This document shows positions 57,281-64,000 of a DNA stretch of 64,000 nucleotides, piece after piece. Source of the stretch: Gallionella sp. (GTDB lineage: Bacteria > Pseudomonadota > Gammaproteobacteria > Burkholderiales > Gallionellaceae); assembly GCA_028710565.1 (NCBI GenBank), contig JAQTTV010000004.1, positions 85,739-149,738 of the forward strand, in the 5' to 3' direction. Under the pieces are notes generated by a model that was not told the origin of the DNA, ran no database searches, and saw only the letters and a list, made by a program, of their open reading frames with translations. Position 1 is the stretch's first letter. Every line of letters starts with the position of its first letter. A program made the translations under genes and the position numbers.

Positions 57281-58603
57281 TCAATACAACGCTTGATTGA
57301 CCTGTGTTAATTCATCTGCACCCAAGGCACCTGCGGCGGCGCGTAGGCGTAGTTGGCTGAGTAGGTAGTTATATTGGGCTTGGTACAAGTCGCGGCGCGT
57401 GGCAAAGAGTTGTTGTTGTGCGTTCAATACATCTAGGTTGGTGCGCACGCCGACTTCATGACCGAGTTTGCTGGCTTCTAACAGGCTTTCGCTCGACGTT
57501 AAGGCTTGTTGCAAGGCTTGCACCTGCGCAATGCCGCTCACCACCCCTAAGTACGCCAAGCTGGTTTGTGTGGCGACGGTGCGGCGGGCGTTTTCCAATT
57601 CGGCTTTTGCACGTTCACGATTGCCTTCTGCTTCGCGCCACTTGGAATTCACTGCGCCGCCTTGGAACAGTGGAATGTTCAGTTGCACGCCGATGTTGGT
57701 GTTGCGACTATCTGTACCCACGCCAAAAGTACCACCATTGGCGTAGTTCTTCCCGTAATTGACTACCAAATCCAAGGTGGGATAATGCGCTGCACGATAG
57801 CGTTCCACTTCCTTGTCTGCCAATTGGGTCGCGGCTTGAGCGATTGCCAATTGGGGGTTGCTAAGCTGCGCATCTTCTATCCACTTGTCCATATTGGCGG
57901 GCTGTGGCGTGAGCAGTTTAAATGCTTTTCCTAAGCGTTTGAGCTCTGTGGGCGGTATGTTGGTGAGTTGCTGCAACATGCGCTGTTTGATTTCAAGATT
58001 ATTCTGCGCGGCAATTTCTTGTGCACGCACCAAATCAAAACGCGCTTGCGCTTCTTGACTGTCGGTAATGGTGGCGGTGCCTACCTCAAAATTGCGTTTC
58101 GCTTGGGCTAATTGCTCGGTGATGGCATTTTTTTGGGCATCGGCCAACTGTACGCTGTCTTGCGCAATCAGCACGTCAAAATAGGCTTGTGCCGTGCGCA
58201 ATACCAAGTCTTGTTCCGCCAATCTAAATTGCGCTTCGGTTTGGGCGACTTGTAGTTCTGCTTCGTTATAGGCTAACCAATTCTGCCAACGAAACAAAGG
58301 CTGGGACAAGCTCAGGTTGTAGCCATTGTTGTTATAACGGTAGTTACCGCCAGGGAAAATAGTTTTGCCTAGGTATTGAATGTTATTGTCGTTGAAAGTA
58401 CTGGCGGCACTTAGATTCACCGTCGGCATCAACAAGGCGCGGCCTTGTGGCAGTTTTTCTTGACCGACTTGTTGTGCTGCACGCGCAGAAGCGAAAACAG
58501 GATCGCTGGCTTGGGCAGCACGGAAGGTTTCCAGTAGATCTGCTGCGTGAGTGTAGCCACCCGCGCTCAGTAAACTTGCAAGAAATATGGATTTTATTTT
58601 CAT
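57281..58603 (-). CDS. tolC: TolC-family outer-membrane export channel
   Basis: 440 residues. The signal peptide is SIFLASLLSAGGYTHAAD. Two OEP repeats with the TolC-style LLETFRAAQASDPVFASARAAQQVGQEKLPQGRALLMPTVNL start and SLSQPLFRWQNWLAYNEAELQVAQTEAQFRLAEQDLVLRTAQAYFDVLIAQD follow. GVRTNLDVLNAQQQLFATRRDLYQAQYNYLLSQLRL is the usual C-terminal repeat. It lacks the lipobox of the NodT type, so it is TolC proper, serving type I secretion or efflux. A PCMT-family gene precedes it, as in many proteobacteria. Confidence 0.94.
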   Translation of the reverse strand: MKIKSIFLASLLSAGGYTHAADLLETFRAAQASDPVFASARAAQQVGQEKLPQGRALLMPTVNLSAASTFNDNNIQYLGKTIFPGGNYRYNNNGYNLSLSQPLFRWQNWLAYNEAELQVAQTEAQFRLAEQDLVLRTAQAYFDVLIAQDSVQLADAQKNAITEQLAQAKRNFEVGTATITDSQEAQARFDLVRAQEIAAQNNLEIKQRMLQQLTNIPPTELKRLGKAFKLLTPQPANMDKWIEDAQLSNPQLAIAQAATQLADKEVERYRAAHYPTLDLVVNYGKNYANGGTFGVGTDSRNTNIGVQLNIPLFQGGAVNSKWREAEGNRERAKAELENARRTVATQTSLAYLGVVSGIAQVQALQQALTSSESLLEASKLGHEVGVRTNLDVLNAQQQLFATRRDLYQAQYNYLLSQLRLRAAAGALGADELTQVNQALY

Positions 58604-58683
58604 GGATAGTCAAAGCTACGATGATATTAGTATTTTCTAATATTATCGTAGCAAGTTAAATTATGCAATCCAGAAGGGGTGAA

Positions 58684-59337
58684 TCAGAATACGAATCTTT
58701 CTGGTTGCTCGGCGTTTTGTAATGATGCGCTACTGGTTTCCATGATGGTCACGGTACTGAACACATCGTCTGATAAACGGGTAATGAGCTTTGCTTGCAT
58801 CACGGGCGCATCACCCACGATCGCGAACAAGCGACCACCCACATTGAGCTTGTTTTGAAATACGCTGGGCAAAACAGGCGTGGAATCTGTCAATACGATC
58901 ACATCGTAAGACGCTTCACCCCAACCTTGGGCGGCATCGCCCACTGCAAAGCTGATGTTGCTGTATTGATATGCACGTAGGTTTTGTTGTGCCGAGGTGC
59001 TCAGCTCAGGTACGATTTCAACGGTGGTAACATGTTTTGCCAATGTGGCTAACAAGGCGGTCAAATAACCACTGCCTGTGCCAATTTCCAGCACGCTATC
59101 ACTGCGTTTGATTTGTAAATCTTGAACCACTCGTGCTTCTAATTTGGGGAACCACATTTGCGTACCGTAGCCTAGCGGAATTTCCATATCCATAAAGGCC
59201 AACGCACGATGTGCTGCAGGTACAAAATGCTCACGACGGACTTGGTGCAACAACTCCAATATACGACTATCCAACACATCGCAAGGACGAATCTGCTGTT
59301 CTATCATGTTAAAACGTGCTTGTTCCATATCGCGCAT
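58684..59337 (-). CDS. PCMT-family protein (tolC-linked L-isoaspartate methyltransferase homologue)
   Basis: 217-residue SAM-dependent methyltransferase of the PCMT family. SAM motif I is VLEIGTGSGYLTALLA and the family N-terminus MIEQQIRPCDVLDSRILELLHQVRREHFVP is typical of the homologues found next to tolC. The C-terminal half is divergent from true Pcm (no clear GXP-type isoAsp pocket), so repair of isoaspartate is uncertain. The start at 59337 has GGAG and GGGGA just upstream; MEQ at 59328 is the alternative. It lies 80 bp upstream of tolC on the same strand. Confidence 0.88.
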   Translation of the reverse strand: MRDMEQARFNMIEQQIRPCDVLDSRILELLHQVRREHFVPAAHRALAFMDMEIPLGYGTQMWFPKLEARVVQDLQIKRSDSVLEIGTGSGYLTALLATLAKHVTTVEIVPELSTSAQQNLRAYQYSNISFAVGDAAQGWGEASYDVIVLTDSTPVLPSVFQNKLNVGGRLFAIVGDAPVMQAKLITRLSDDVFSTVTIMETSSASLQNAEQPERFVF

Positions 59338-59446
59338 TCCCCTCTCCTTAAACCTACTTATTATATTGATCTACATAGCCCTCGAAGTATAGCAACTCAC
59401 TCCAAACTGGGCAATGATAAGAATTCTAAAGCACGGAACTGACTAT

Positions 59447-60394
59447 TTACCATGCTTGCCTGAGGAGGGCGATGCCATGTGCACCGTGCTGTTGGGCGAC
59501 CGCCAAGTCACTGGACGTTAAACCACCCAAGGCATAAACAGGCAAGGTAGCTTCGGCGCATCGTGACGCAAACTCTGCCCAACCTAAGTAGGCTTCATTT
59601 GGATGACTTAAGGTGGGTAGCACGGGGCTGAGTACCGCAAAATCAAATCCTAGCTCGCAAGCTCGCTGCAATTCGGCGGTGGTATGGCAAGAAGCGGCAC
59701 AGTATGCCAAGCTTGGGCGGGCTTGACACTGAGCGAGTTGCATACTGGTGAAATGCACTCCATCCGCACCGACTTCTTCAGCAAGCTGAGCGTCGCTATT
59801 GATAAGCACCTTGGCATCGTAATGGTGCGCCAAAGTAACCACTTGACGGGCAAATGTTGCCAGCTCCTCTGGAGCAAGTTGCTTCTCACGTACTTGAATG
59901 AGCCGTAATCCATCTTGCAAAGCAAACTTTAATCGTTGCAAAAAAAACTCCGTACCCAGTTCCGCCGCATTGCTTATACCATAACAAGCGGGCAAGCTTA
60001 ATGCCCGTAAAATGGGTGCATTCGCGGGCAAAACAGGCGTAACGGCAATCGCAGTTGGATATTGCCAACTGAGTTGCTGATTTTCACAGCCAGTTGGCTC
60101 ACCATGCCACGCCATGACCCGAAAAAAATGTAGCTTGACGGTGGCATGAGGATAGGTAAAAACCTGTGTCAACCAAGGTAGTGCAGTGACGACCCGAATG
60201 CCCAACTCTTCTTGTAGTTCGCGGCAGAGTGCCTGATAAGCGGTTTCATTCGCCTCAATTTTGCCACCTGGAAATTCCCAATAACCCGCATAGACTTTAC
60301 CTGCGGGACGTTGTGCCAACAAAAAACGACCATCATCGCGCCACAATACGGCGGCAGCAACATGCGTTATTTTAGTGGGAGTCATGCGTTTCAT
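59447..60394 (-). CDS. Nudix (MutT)-ThiE-like fusion protein
   Basis: 315 residues in two domains. N-terminal Nudix domain with the box GGKIEANETAYQALCRELQEELGIRV (GX5EX7REXXEEXGX, about residues 43-68), preceded by LLAQRPAGKVYAGYWEFP, the 8-oxo-dGTPase-like MutT pattern. C-terminal TIM barrel resembling thiamine-phosphate synthase/TenI (RLKFALQDGLRLIQVREKQL; VLINSDAQLAEEVGADGVHFTS; FAVLSPVLPTLSHPNEAYLGW). Fusions of this sort occur in Pseudomonas and relatives near argJ and secA. The start is inside the end of the EAL gene (23-bp overlap). Confidence 0.92.
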   Translation of the reverse strand: MKRMTPTKITHVAAAVLWRDDGRFLLAQRPAGKVYAGYWEFPGGKIEANETAYQALCRELQEELGIRVVTALPWLTQVFTYPHATVKLHFFRVMAWHGEPTGCENQQLSWQYPTAIAVTPVLPANAPILRALSLPACYGISNAAELGTEFFLQRLKFALQDGLRLIQVREKQLAPEELATFARQVVTLAHHYDAKVLINSDAQLAEEVGADGVHFTSMQLAQCQARPSLAYCAASCHTTAELQRACELGFDFAVLSPVLPTLSHPNEAYLGWAEFASRCAEATLPVYALGGLTSSDLAVAQQHGAHGIALLRQAW

Positions 60395-61910
60395 TTACAG
60401 CAAACTGTTCTTCTAAAGGTACGGGGTGAGAAATGCCAAAACCTTGCACATAATCTATGCCCAACCCCTTCAGCTTGTCGATAACATTCTCGTATTCAAC
60501 AAATTCGGCGATCGTTTTGATCCCTTTTTCTAGGGCAAACTGCTCAATGGCCGTTGCTTGAGCGAGCGCGTCGGGATCACGCAAGAGCTCAAGTATGATG
60601 CTGCCATCAATTTTCACAAAATCAAGCGGAAGCCCTGTTAGCTGACCGAATGCAACCAGTTCTTGTCCAAATCCACTCAATGCAATGCGGCAACCTACTT
60701 GTCGCATGCGTTGCATAAACTGAATAACCTCAGTCTGATGATTAACCCATTCCAAGCCTGACACTTGAAAACACAAGTGCTCGCCCGTTAGCGAGTTCTC
60801 CTGCAAAATACGCTCAACAAATGTTGAAAAATCAACCGCCGAGATGGTTGCATCGCTGATATTGATAAAGAACGAGGATGCTTCGATGTGCAAGCCATGC
60901 TTAATTTGATGGGCAACCCACTCAATGACATGCTGCACCACCCAACGGTCTAGGTTTGGCATCAAACCATATTTTTCGGCTAAAGGAAAAAAAGCCCCTG
61001 GCGGCATCATATTTTCTTCTTCCTCAAGCAGTCGTATCAACACTTCATAGTGTGATACTGTTCCCGCATTGACGGATAGGGGGCGTATCAATTGGCTAAA
61101 CAATCTAAATTCGCCCTTTTCAATCGCAATTTTCATACGATTACTCGACTCCTCCTCACTTAAAATAATAGACGAGGCATTGGTGACCGTGTCATCTGGC
61201 ATTATTTCATCTGGAGACAATTCCTCTTGCTTTGAAGCAGCGAGAGGCATCCCCCTTACATCGTCAACGCGAGTGATGTCGCTCATTAACATATAAAACC
61301 CAACTAACTTCCCCTCCGCATCAAATTTAGGGACATGTGTGACGGCAAGCTTATAAAAGCTGCCATCAGGCATGGTTTGCTCTCGTTGATATTGCACTGA
61401 ATGGCTGGAGAGCAATCTTCGGTTAGCGGACGCAATCTCCTTTGCCACATGCACACCAAACACCTCACGTAAATGTTTGCCCTCGACTTGGCCGTGGCGC
61501 AAATGTAACCACTCCAAAAAAGCTCGATTGTGATAATGGCAAATTTCATCCAAATCCACCAAAACGATCATGGTGGGCAACACCGAGTCCATCAAATGGA
61601 GATGCTGTTTGACTTCCACTAACTCAAGCTCGGCTTGTTTACGCAAGAGAGACTCGTGTGCTAGCTTACTCTTGAGCAAGGACAACTGCGTGGTTCGACG
61701 CAGCACTATCCATTCGGCTCGATACAATCGGGTCGTTTCTGCAAGAGAAGCCGCAAGCAACACACCCGCTAAAAACAGCGTCCATTGGGTATTCAGTTGG
61801 GTGAAATAAATATTGAAGACCAAAAAGGCGGCAGTCAGTAGTGCAGACAAGAGTGCGATGAGTGGTCTCGCCTCTCTTGTTAACACTCGAAATGTGCGTA
61901 GCTTCAACAC
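60372..61910 (-). CDS. Membrane PAS-EAL protein with degenerate EAL site
   Basis: 512 residues: two N-terminal helices (LIALLSALLTAAFLVFNIYF; LFLAGVLLAASLAETT), a PAS domain (about 105-225, LPTMIVLVDLDEICHYHNRAFLEWL), an acidic linker, and a C-terminal EAL domain. The EAL signature is EVLIR in place of EALLR. The metal-binding DDFG motif reads SGFGQ and the ITE Glu is replaced (FQVSGLEW). AEFVE, FVKIDGS and FFINIS are kept. Hydrolysis of c-di-GMP is therefore unlikely; it may bind the nucleotide or act through protein contacts. It precedes and overlaps the Nudix-ThiE gene. Confidence 0.88.
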   Translation of the reverse strand: MLKLRTFRVLTREARPLIALLSALLTAAFLVFNIYFTQLNTQWTLFLAGVLLAASLAETTRLYRAEWIVLRRTTQLSLLKSKLAHESLLRKQAELELVEVKQHLHLMDSVLPTMIVLVDLDEICHYHNRAFLEWLHLRHGQVEGKHLREVFGVHVAKEIASANRRLLSSHSVQYQREQTMPDGSFYKLAVTHVPKFDAEGKLVGFYMLMSDITRVDDVRGMPLAASKQEELSPDEIMPDDTVTNASSIILSEEESSNRMKIAIEKGEFRLFSQLIRPLSVNAGTVSHYEVLIRLLEEEENMMPPGAFFPLAEKYGLMPNLDRWVVQHVIEWVAHQIKHGLHIEASSFFINISDATISAVDFSTFVERILQENSLTGEHLCFQVSGLEWVNHQTEVIQFMQRMRQVGCRIALSGFGQELVAFGQLTGLPLDFVKIDGSIILELLRDPDALAQATAIEQFALEKGIKTIAEFVEYENVIDKLKGLGIDYVQGFGISHPVPLEEQFAVNETHDSH

Positions 61911-61968
61911 TGACGGAGACCTCTTGATCTGTCGATCCGCGAGACTTCCCTATTTAGCAATAGCTTAC

Positions 61969-62454
61969 TCACGAGCCACTGCTTTTTTCAGCAGGCAAAA
62001 TTTTTCGATTAAATCGAAGCTTCGCTTCTAGTACGGCTTCTAAAAAGGCAATGATCTGTACGCGCTTAACATGATTCGCTACGAGCGTAATTTTATCGCC
62101 ACTCGTAGCGCTGATTTCCAAAATCGCACTCCGTGTCGCAAAGTAGATAATCAGAAAGGCCAATGCAAGCAAGAGTAGCACCGTACCGATCAATACACTT
62201 TGTTTAATTGGGTTGGGTACAAACACTCCCGCCGTACCAACACATAAAAAAACCAGCCCGAACAATAGTACGATGGGCTGGCTATTTGAGACGAAACCAC
62301 AGTAAGCGATCGCTTCTAGTGAGATGCTTTGATATGAAGATGCCCCCATGTCCCGCATATCGAATCTCACCCGATAATTAGTGAGTACCAGCGGGCTTTT
62401 TTCGAGTGTCATCAACACTTGCTCACCCGCGATGAGAGGGGCTTCTTCTTTCAT
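61969..62454 (-). CDS. PH-domain-like membrane protein of unknown role
   Basis: 161 residues. The N-terminal half (APLIAGEQVLMTLEKSPLVLTNYRVRFDM) looks like a bacterial PH domain strand set with the LTNYRV motif. Two adjacent membrane helices follow (PIVLLFGLVFLCVGTAGVFV; SVLIGTVLLLLALAFLIIYF) and a C-terminal basic segment. The ATG at 62454 is preferred over a GTG 6 bp upstream because AGGGTGG precedes it. It lies 18 bp after argJ and 58 bp before the PAS-EAL gene, all on one strand. Confidence 0.7.
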   Translation of the reverse strand: MKEEAPLIAGEQVLMTLEKSPLVLTNYRVRFDMRDMGASSYQSISLEAIAYCGFVSNSQPIVLLFGLVFLCVGTAGVFVPNPIKQSVLIGTVLLLLALAFLIIYFATRSAILEISATSGDKITLVANHVKRVQIIAFLEAVLEAKLRFNRKILPAEKSSGS

Positions 62455-62472
62455 AACCACGCCACCCTTGGG

Positions 62473-63696
62473 CTAACTTCGGTAACTGGCATTGATTTTG
62501 ACGTAATCATATGAAAAGTCGCATGTCCACAACATCGCATTTGATTCACCCCGATTGAGTACAACTCGAATAGTAATATCACTTTGTTGCATCACGCGTT
62601 GCCCGTCTGACTCTTGGTAACTGGCGGCACGACCACCGTTTTCTGCCACCAGCACATCATCCAGATAGAGCTTTAACGCGGTCACATCCAGATCAGCTAC
62701 GCCCGCATAGCCGATCGCCGCCAAGATGCGACCAAGATTGGGATCGGATGCGAAAAAGGCTGTTTTAACCAAGGGGGAGCGTGCAATCGCATAGCCGATT
62801 TGTTTACATTCGGCGGCATCTTTACCGCCCTCGACTTGAACCGTGATAAATTTGGTAGCACCTTCACCGTCACGCACAATGGCTTGCGCCAAGTAAATCG
62901 CCACTTCGCTCAGGGCATCCAATAAGGCACAATACGCGGCACTGTCCGTACTGGAGACTTCTGGCAATGCCGACTTGCCCGTCGCAATCAGCATCAAAGC
63001 GTCATTGGTCGATGTGTCGCCATCTACCGTAATGCAGTTGAACGAACGGTTAGCCGCTGCACTGACCAAGTCTTGCAACACTGAAGGCGCAATCGCGGCA
63101 TCCGTTGCGATATAGCCCAGCATAGTCGCCATATTAGGGTGAATCATGCCCGACCCTTTGGCGATCCCTGTAAGGGTGATAGTTACCCCATCAATGACAA
63201 TTTGTTTGGAGACCGCTTTAGACACAATGTCCGTGGTCATAATCGCTTGCGCCGCATTTAGCCAGTTGTCTTCGCGCATATCCGCTACGGCAGCAGGCAA
63301 TCCTGCAGCAATTTTCGCCACAGGCAAGGGTTCCATAATGACTCCCGTGGAAAACGGTAGCACCTGCTCTGCTTGGCAGCCCAACAGCCCAGCCAATGCC
63401 GCACACGTGCTGCGTGCATCTTCCATCCCTGACTCACCCGTACCCGCATTGGCATTGCCCGTATTCACGACCAAAGCACGGATGGGCAATTCACTCGCCA
63501 AATGTTCACGTGCCACCATGACAGGGGCGGCGCAAAAGCGATTGGTGGTAAATACCCCCGCCACGCGCGCGCCCTCGCACAACTGCATGACCAGCAAATC
63601 TTTGCGATTTTCACGTTTGATATTGGCTTCGGCGATCCCTAAAGCAACGCCCGCAACAGGCAAAGCGAATACGGCGGAGGTGAGATTAACTGGCAT
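62473..63696 (-). CDS. argJ: Glutamate N-acetyltransferase / amino-acid acetyltransferase
   Basis: 407-residue enzyme that recycles the acetyl group between acetylornithine and glutamate. Self-cleavage gives alpha and beta chains at the conserved [17 protein letters not shown], just before the nucleophile Thr (about residue 192). [25 protein letters not shown] [10 protein letters not shown], and [21 protein letters not shown] match the family. The length is typical. First of a probable argJ-PH-EAL-Nudix transcript. Confidence 0.96.
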   Translation of the reverse strand: MPVNLTSAVFALPVAGVALGIAEANIKRENRKDLLVMQLCEGARVAGVFTTNRFCAAPVMVAREHLASELPIRALVVNTGNANAGTGESGMEDARSTCAALAGLLGCQAEQVLPFSTGVIMEPLPVAKIAAGLPAAVADMREDNWLNAAQAIMTTDIVSKAVSKQIVIDGVTITLTGIAKGSGMIHPNMATMLGYIATDAAIAPSVLQDLVSAAANRSFNCITVDGDTSTNDALMLIATGKSALPEVSSTDSAAYCALLDALSEVAIYLAQAIVRDGEGATKFITVQVEGGKDAAECKQIGYAIARSPLVKTAFFASDPNLGRILAAIGYAGVADLDVTALKLYLDDVLVAENGGRAASYQESDGQRVMQQSDITIRVVLNRGESNAMLWTCDFSYDYVKINASYRS

Positions 63697-63707
63697 AGCG
63701 GTAAGTC

Positions 63708-64000
63708 CTAATAACGTCCGTGGGTGCGGTAAATGTAGTTGCTTAATTCAGCCGATTGGCTGTTGACGCGGCGCACTATGCCGTGGACATTACGCACCAC
63801 GCCACGCATCACCTTGTACACAATCATGGGATGGGAGTTGATCAGCGTTTCAAATTGCACGCGTTTCATGCTCAATACTTTGGTGTCGCCGACCGCATAC
63901 AAAGTCGCACTGACTTGAGCCGCAGCACCGCCTGCAAAGGTAATGATGCCCGCCAAATCGCCAGGTTTGAGTACGTGGATCGTGGATTTTTCGCCCGCGC
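63708..64000 (-). CDS. Cyclic-nucleotide-binding (Crp-like) protein, N-terminus outside window
   Basis: An open frame continues to the window edge; 96 residues are seen. The visible part [52 protein letters not shown] is the second half of a cNMP-binding jelly roll. A helix ([24 protein letters not shown]) and a short end YIYRTHGRY follow, with no helix-turn-helix. It is a stand-alone cNMP domain and not a Crp regulator. It ends 11 bp before argJ. Confidence 0.8.
   Translation of the reverse strand, partial: AGEKSTIHVLKPGDLAGIITFAGGAAAQVSATLYAVGDTKVLSMKRVQFETLINSHPMIVYKVMRGVVRNVHGIVRRVNSQSAELSNYIYRTHGRY

Overview
The window looks like a chromosomal segment of a gammaproteobacterium, about 50% GC. 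The evidence is the dusB-fis-purH cluster, sspAB, lpxH, a tolC gene preceded by a PCMT-family methyltransferase gene, argJ and nagZ. A rhodanese-tusA pair, an alternative complex III respiratory operon, and many short palindromic repeats and DUF4160/DUF2442-type genes fit sulfur-oxidising Thiotrichales-like bacteria (Thiothrix/Beggiatoa relatives). That placement is inference and not proven by the sequence.

Layout. 0-4.3 kb: the end of an HNH-like gene that leaves the window, purH, fis, dusB and ung, all on the minus strand. 4.3-9.3 kb: an accessory stretch with a type IV pilin-like gene behind a leader terminator, two unknown genes, an HxlR regulator, a RutE-like nitroreductase, an NmrA-family reductase, and a second, decayed copy of the HxlR promoter and gene start. 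9.3-18.7 kb: an ABC-F ATPase (yheS), two unknown genes, and an RND efflux operon in the order adaptor, pump, outer-membrane factor, TetR. 19-21.7 kb: a small unknown gene, a 2OG-Fe dioxygenase, and a complete 1250-bp IS5-family element sitting 13 bp upstream of the dioxygenase start. 21.8-27.1 kb: a large VCBS/FG-GAP lipoprotein and a GtrA-GtrB-glycosyltransferase module. 27.1-33.2 kb: rhodanese-tusA, a VTT membrane protein, lpxH, a Rossmann protein, tpm, a ferredoxin reductase next to a truncated haemoglobin, and rsmI.

33.4-38 kb: an outer-membrane TPR/barrel protein, a FecR-domain protein and a CHASE2 class III cyclase on the plus strand. 38-44 kb: queF and a nearly complete his operon (hisC-B-H-A-F-I-E). 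A DUF4160-DUF2442 pair is inserted between hisF and hisI, and the DUF2442 frame runs straight into hisI. 44-46.7 kb: an accessory islet with a low-GC PIN-like protein, orphan or truncated antitoxins, yajD, a DUF3820 protein and a 23-residue basic peptide gene. 46.7-56.3 kb: nagZ, then one long minus-strand operon actA-B1-B2-C-D-E-F-sspA-sspB. It encodes a quinol:cytochrome c oxidoreductase of the ACIII type in the place where many proteobacteria carry petABC (bc1) before sspAB. 56.5-64 kb: an unknown gene, tolC, a PCMT-family methyltransferase, a Nudix-ThiE fusion, a degenerate PAS-EAL protein, a PH-like membrane protein, argJ, and the C-terminus of a cyclic-nucleotide-binding protein.

The most striking genome-level feature is the number and variety of short palindromic elements. 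At least seven families can be seen, including two MITE-like copies with IS5-type ends and YTAR target duplications. Several overlap stop codons (hisC, hisH, the PIN-like gene), and at least three sit in frame inside coding regions (yheS, the outer-membrane efflux factor, the IS5 transposase). No tRNA, rRNA or CRISPR array was seen.
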